The translations under genes and the position numbers were made by a program. Shown here one piece after another: positions 5,955 to 9,265 of a stretch of DNA of 9,265 nucleotides. The stretch lies in contig JBGVKV010000037.1 of assembly GCA_045123975.1 (NCBI GenBank), forward strand, positions 1 through 9,265, in the 5' to 3' direction. Position 1 is the first letter of the stretch, and each line of letters opens with the position of its first letter. The DNA is from SIG701 sp045123975 (lineage in GTDB: Bacteria > Bacillota > Clostridia > Oscillospirales > CAG-272). Below the pieces are notes generated by a model. The model was not told the DNA's origin. It saw nothing but the letters and a program-made list of their open reading frames with translations, and ran no database searches.

Positions 5955-6583
5955 AAGAAAAAACCCGCATCGCCGTGTTCGTATCCGGCGGCGGTACCAA
6001 TCTGCAGGCACTCCTTGACGAGGCGGCCCGCGGCAATCTTCCCGATGGGGAGATCGCTCTGGTGGTATCCTCCAAGGCCGATGCCTACGCGCTGACAAGA
6101 GCAGCCAATGCCGGTGTCCCCGGCGTGGTGGTTGCCCGCAAGCAGTACGCCGACCAGGCGGAGTTTGAAGGAAAAATCCTCGACGCGCTCCGCGAGTACA
6201 GGATCGAGATGATCGTTCTGGCCGGATTTATGTCCATTCTGTCCGAATCCTTTACCTCCCGTTTCCCGAGACGGATCCTCAACGTACATCCGTCCCTGAT
6301 CCCCGCATTCTGCGGCCAGGGATTCTACGGACTCAAGGTGCACGAGGCTGCGCTCGAACGGGGCGTGAAGATCAGCGGCGCCACCGTTCATTTCGTCAAC
6401 GAAATCCCCGACGGCGGGGAGATCGTCTTCCAGCGGGCTGTGGAGGTGCAGCCGGGAGATACTCCCGAAACCCTTCAGCGCCGCATTATGGAGGAGGCCG
6501 AGTGGCATCTGCTCCCGGCGGCCGCCGAGAAGGTGGCACGGGACATCCGCGAAAACGCGGACTACGACAAGATGGATCTGTGA
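5948..6583 (+). CDS. purN: Phosphoribosylglycinamide formyltransferase (GART)
   Basis: This protein of 211 residues transfers the formyl group of 10-formyl-THF to GAR. VSGGGTNLQALLD (12-24) binds the phosphate. The catalytic trio is N112 and H114 (LNVHPSLIP) plus D155 (NEIPDGGEIV). The sequence has FCGQGFYG where E. coli PurN has a shorter loop; as far as I recall this is a common clostridial form. The frame overlaps the purM stop by seven bases (ATG at 5948), and the GAGG-containing end of purM probably serves as its ribosome site. There is no T-run hairpin after the stop; the next 202 bases hold a palindromic repeat before the AICAR transformylase gene. It needs formyl-folate, which matches the folate-stress riboswitch at the operon head. 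Confidence 0.95.
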   Translation: MLKEKTRIAVFVSGGGTNLQALLDEAARGNLPDGEIALVVSSKADAYALTRAANAGVPGVVVARKQYADQAEFEGKILDALREYRIEMIVLAGFMSILSESFTSRFPRRILNVHPSLIPAFCGQGFYGLKVHEAALERGVKISGATVHFVNEIPDGGEIVFQRAVEVQPGDTPETLQRRIMEEAEWHLLPAAAEKVARDIRENADYDKMDL

Positions 6584-6631
6584 TCCAATGTCATGAGCGT
6601 AAAAAAACAGGACAGTTTATACGCGTTCTCT

Positions 6632-6681
6632 TGTAGGGGCGACCATCGGTCGCCCGCGGGCGGTCAATGACCGCCCCTACA
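6632..6681. repeat. Palindromic intergenic repeat (GTAGGGGCG type)
   Basis: The outer ends TGTAGGGGCG (6632-6641) and CGCCCCTACA (6672-6681) are exact reverse complements. Inside are two perfect 8-bp hairpins side by side: GGGCGACC-ATC-GGTCGCCC (6637-6655) and GGGCGGTC-AAT-GACCGCCC (6658-6676). The unit can thus fold either as one long hairpin or as two. I recall similar GTAGGGGCG-type repeats scattered between genes in Clostridia, but the family could not be checked. It sits between purN and the AICAR transformylase gene and lacks a T run, so it is probably not a simple terminator. Confidence 0.75.
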
Positions 6682-6785
6682 TGGTGCAATAGGATACACA
6701 ACACATCTTATGGCAGGGATCTTTGATCCACCCTACTTTCCGATTAAGATTATACAGTAAATATAAGTTGTAAGGAGACGTAACC

Positions 6786-7970
6786 ATGAATGAATTTCAG
6801 TTGAAATACGGCTGCAACCCCAATCAGAAACCCTCCCGCATCTATATGGACGACGGACGGGAATTGCCCATCACCATCCTGTGCGGCAGACCGGGATACA
6901 TCAACTTCCTGGACGCTTTGAATTCCTGGCAGCTGGTTCGTGAATTGAAAGAGGCCACCGGTATGGTTTGTGCCACTTCCTTCAAGCACGTAAGCCCCAC
7001 CTCCGCCGCTCTCGGCCTTCCCCTTTCCGAGGATCTGAAGAAGGCCTGCTTCGTGGACGACATCGAGGGTCTGGACGCGTCTCCTCTGGCATGCGCTTAC
7101 GCCCGTGCCCGCGGCACCGACCGTATGTCCTCCTTCGGCGACTGGATCGCGCTGTCCGACGTGTGCGACGTGACCACCGCTATGATCATCAAGCGTGAGG
7201 TTTCCGACGGCGTGATCGCTCCCGGATACACCGACGAGGCGCTGGCTATTCTGCGCGAGAAGCGGAACGGCAACTACAACATCATTCAGATCGACACCGA
7301 TTACGTACCCGCTGCGCTGGAGCACAAGCAGGTATTCGGCATCACCTTCGAGCAGGGCAGAAACGAGTTCAAGATCAACGAAGAACTGATCTCCAACGTA
7401 GTGACCGCCAACAAGGAACTGCCTCCGGAGGCAAAGCGCGACTTGATCGTGGCGCTGATCACCCTGAAGTACACCCAGTCCAACTCCGTTTGCTATGCGG
7501 TAGACGGACAGGCCATCGGCGTTGGTGCCGGTCAGCAATCCCGTATTCACTGCACCCGTTTGGCCGGTCAGAAGGCAGACACCTGGCAGCTCCGCCGCCA
7601 TCCCAAGGTATTGAACCTGCCCTTCCTGGACACACTGAAGCGTGCCGACCGTGACAACGTAATCGACGGCTACATCAACAAGAACGAAGAGGACGTTTGC
7701 GCAGACGGCATCTGGCAGAAGTACTTCTCCCGCCAGCCCGAGCCTCTGACTGCTGAGGAAGCAAGAGCGTATCTGGACACCATCACCGGTGTATCCGTAG
7801 GCAGTGACGCATTCTTCCCCTTCTCCGATAATATTGAGCGCGCAAGAAAGAGCGGCGCTTCCTATATCGCCGAGCCCGGCGGATCCATCCGTGACGATCT
7901 GGTGATCGAGTGCTGCGACAAGTACGGCATCGCCATGGCCTTCACCGGTATGCGTTTGTTCCATCATTAA
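6786..7970 (+). CDS. purH: Stand-alone AICAR transformylase (PurH C-terminal domain only)
   Basis: This protein of 394 residues adds the formyl group of 10-formyl-THF to AICAR. It matches only the transformylase part of bifunctional PurH: KYGCNPNQ (7-14), the catalytic K67-H68 pair (SFKHVSP), SSFGDWIAL (115-123), KYTQSNSVCYAVDGQAIGVGAGQQSR (228-253) and a C-terminus with SDAFFPFSDNIERA, EPGGSIRDDLVI and FTGMRLFHH. The N-terminal MGS-like IMP cyclohydrolase domain (about 200 residues) is absent, and a good AAGGAG (6772-6777) eight bases before this ATG shows this is the true start rather than a truncation. A separate cyclohydrolase must act elsewhere. AICAR, its substrate, is the precursor of the ZTP sensed in front of purE. 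I see no second ZTP motif and no convincing promoter in the 202-nt upstream gap. Confidence 0.92.
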   Translation: MNEFQLKYGCNPNQKPSRIYMDDGRELPITILCGRPGYINFLDALNSWQLVRELKEATGMVCATSFKHVSPTSAALGLPLSEDLKKACFVDDIEGLDASPLACAYARARGTDRMSSFGDWIALSDVCDVTTAMIIKREVSDGVIAPGYTDEALAILREKRNGNYNIIQIDTDYVPAALEHKQVFGITFEQGRNEFKINEELISNVVTANKELPPEAKRDLIVALITLKYTQSNSVCYAVDGQAIGVGAGQQSRIHCTRLAGQKADTWQLRRHPKVLNLPFLDTLKRADRDNVIDGYINKNEEDVCADGIWQKYFSRQPEPLTAEEARAYLDTITGVSVGSDAFFPFSDNIERARKSGASYIAEPGGSIRDDLVIECCDKYGIAMAFTGMRLFHH

Positions 7971-7984
7971 AAAGGATTTTGTCA

Positions 7985-8027
7985 GACCCTTTTGAAAAAG
8001 GGTCCGACACCCCCAAAACTTTTTGGG
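7985..8027 (+). repeat. Paired A/T-centred hairpins after the AICAR transformylase gene
   Basis: GACCCTTTT and AAAAGGGTC (7985-8004) face each other, with an added GTC/GAC pairing outside a mismatch, and are followed by CCCAAAA-CT-TTTTGGG (8012-8027). It lies 15 bases after the stop codon. It could end transcription weakly, since T-rich arms follow, but there is no clean T run. I recall similar AAGGGTC...CCCCAAAACTTTTTGGG pairs downstream of genes in related Clostridia, which would make this a dispersed repeat. Confidence 0.55.
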
Positions 8028-8109
8028 TATTTGCCGAGGCAAACGTATCGTTCACCCAAATCGCAAGACAATTACCCTCCGCCATTTTCCTGACTCTTCC
8101 AAGACTGCA

Positions 8110-8123
8110 TTGATAAACTCGCC
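8110..8123 (+). repeat. Copy of the glyA 5' coding end in the glyA leader
   Basis: TTGATAAACTCGCC occurs here and again, exactly, at 8285-8298 inside glyA codons 3-7. Allowing a three-base insertion, likeness continues for about ten bases. Read in the matching frame this copy would encode DKLAYQFES against GlyA's DKLA-QFDP. It lies about 155 bases before the glyA ribosome site and is followed by stops, so it is not an expressed start. A local duplication or the footprint of an insertion would explain it. Confidence 0.5.
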
Positions 8124-8277
8124 TATCAGTTTGAGAGCCAAGGAGATAGGGTGGGGACAAGTTTTCGCCCCCCCTTTCGCCACACTTAACGGGGAGGGTA
8201 AGAAACTTCGGCGTTTGAGATGGTTCTTACCCTCCCCTATAGACTTCCCACAAAAATCCCCCACAAGGAGCATCCTT
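8124..8277 (+). promoter_or_regulatory. Structured glyA leader, candidate cis-regulatory RNA
   Basis: The 307-nt gap before glyA has no ORF of note. Its most striking part is a perfect 14-bp stem, GGGGAGGGTAAGAA (8191-8204) with TTCTTACCCTCCCC (8224-8237), closing a 19-nt loop. It is followed by TATAGACTTCCC and not by a T run, so it is not an ordinary terminator. A smaller hairpin, CCTATC/GATAGG (8122-8127 with 8145-8150), lies upstream, and a C/T-rich tract (8167-8189) between them. The AAGGAG for glyA is at 8265-8270. I cannot match it to THF, glycine, SAM or ZTP riboswitch consensus sequences. It may be a leader RNA or simply another structured repeat. Confidence 0.4.

Positions 8278-9265
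<988 letters not shown>

Noticed and set aside
6584..6785. A second ZTP riboswitch or a clear promoter before the AICAR transformylase gene
   Set aside because: There is no CTGGGCA-type 3' core. A/T-rich TATACA and TATAAG boxes occur near 6751-6767, but no acceptable -35 lies at 16-18 bases.
7971..8277. THF, glycine, SAM or ZTP riboswitch in the glyA leader
   Set aside because: I could not find the conserved core sequences of any of these classes. Only unassigned hairpins are visible.

Overview
The window looks like chromosomal DNA from a G+C-rich member of the Clostridia (Bacillota), most likely an uncultured Oscillospiraceae/Ruminococcaceae-type gut bacterium. This is inferred from four things: a YnzC-type DUF896 protein, the clostridial 'MGGFFG' form of PurF, a PurH reduced to its AICAR-transformylase domain, and a ZTP riboswitch in front of purE. 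No database search was possible. All recognised genes lie on the + strand.

Layout. Positions 1-798 appear non-coding and are unusually rich in repeats. They hold a long imperfect inverted repeat (arms 6-95 and 289-382) whose outer ends are intrinsic terminators pointing outward, two opposed copies of a ~70-bp double-hairpin block (104-178 and 610-678), and an exact 19-nt inverted repeat (231-249 and 485-503). A perfect consensus sigma-A promoter (799-827) then starts a three-gene unit: a DUF896 small protein, a PfkB-family pyridoxal/pyridoxamine kinase and an HD-domain phosphohydrolase. It ends at a textbook terminator (2632-2663).

A second strong promoter (2745-2773) leads into a ZTP (pfl-motif) riboswitch whose last conserved segment runs into an intrinsic terminator (2867-2908). 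Below it lie purE, a purF-type gene, purM and purN. After a 202-nt gap with a palindromic repeat come a stand-alone AICAR transformylase (purH C-terminal domain) and, after a further 307-nt structured gap, glyA, which is cut by the right edge.

How it fits together. PurF, PurM, PurN and PurE are steps of de novo purine synthesis. PurN and the AICAR transformylase both consume 10-formyl-tetrahydrofolate, and GlyA (serine hydroxymethyltransferase) charges the folate pool with one-carbon units. When 10-formyl-THF is short, AICAR (ZMP) builds up because its transformylase stalls, and ZTP forms. The riboswitch would sense this and relieve termination in front of purE. GlyA is PLP-dependent, so the upstream pyridoxal kinase is a loose metabolic neighbour. 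The segment lacks purC, purD, purL, purB and any IMP cyclohydrolase domain, which must lie elsewhere.

Most notable points: the ZTP riboswitch; a PurF-type enzyme without the N-terminal catalytic cysteine and other glutaminase signatures but with intact PRPP-binding and Fe-S cysteine positions; the nested palindromic region at the left; and a glyA leader that holds a duplicated piece of the glyA 5' coding end plus a perfect 14-bp stem. I see no clear evidence of a wholly new multi-gene system.
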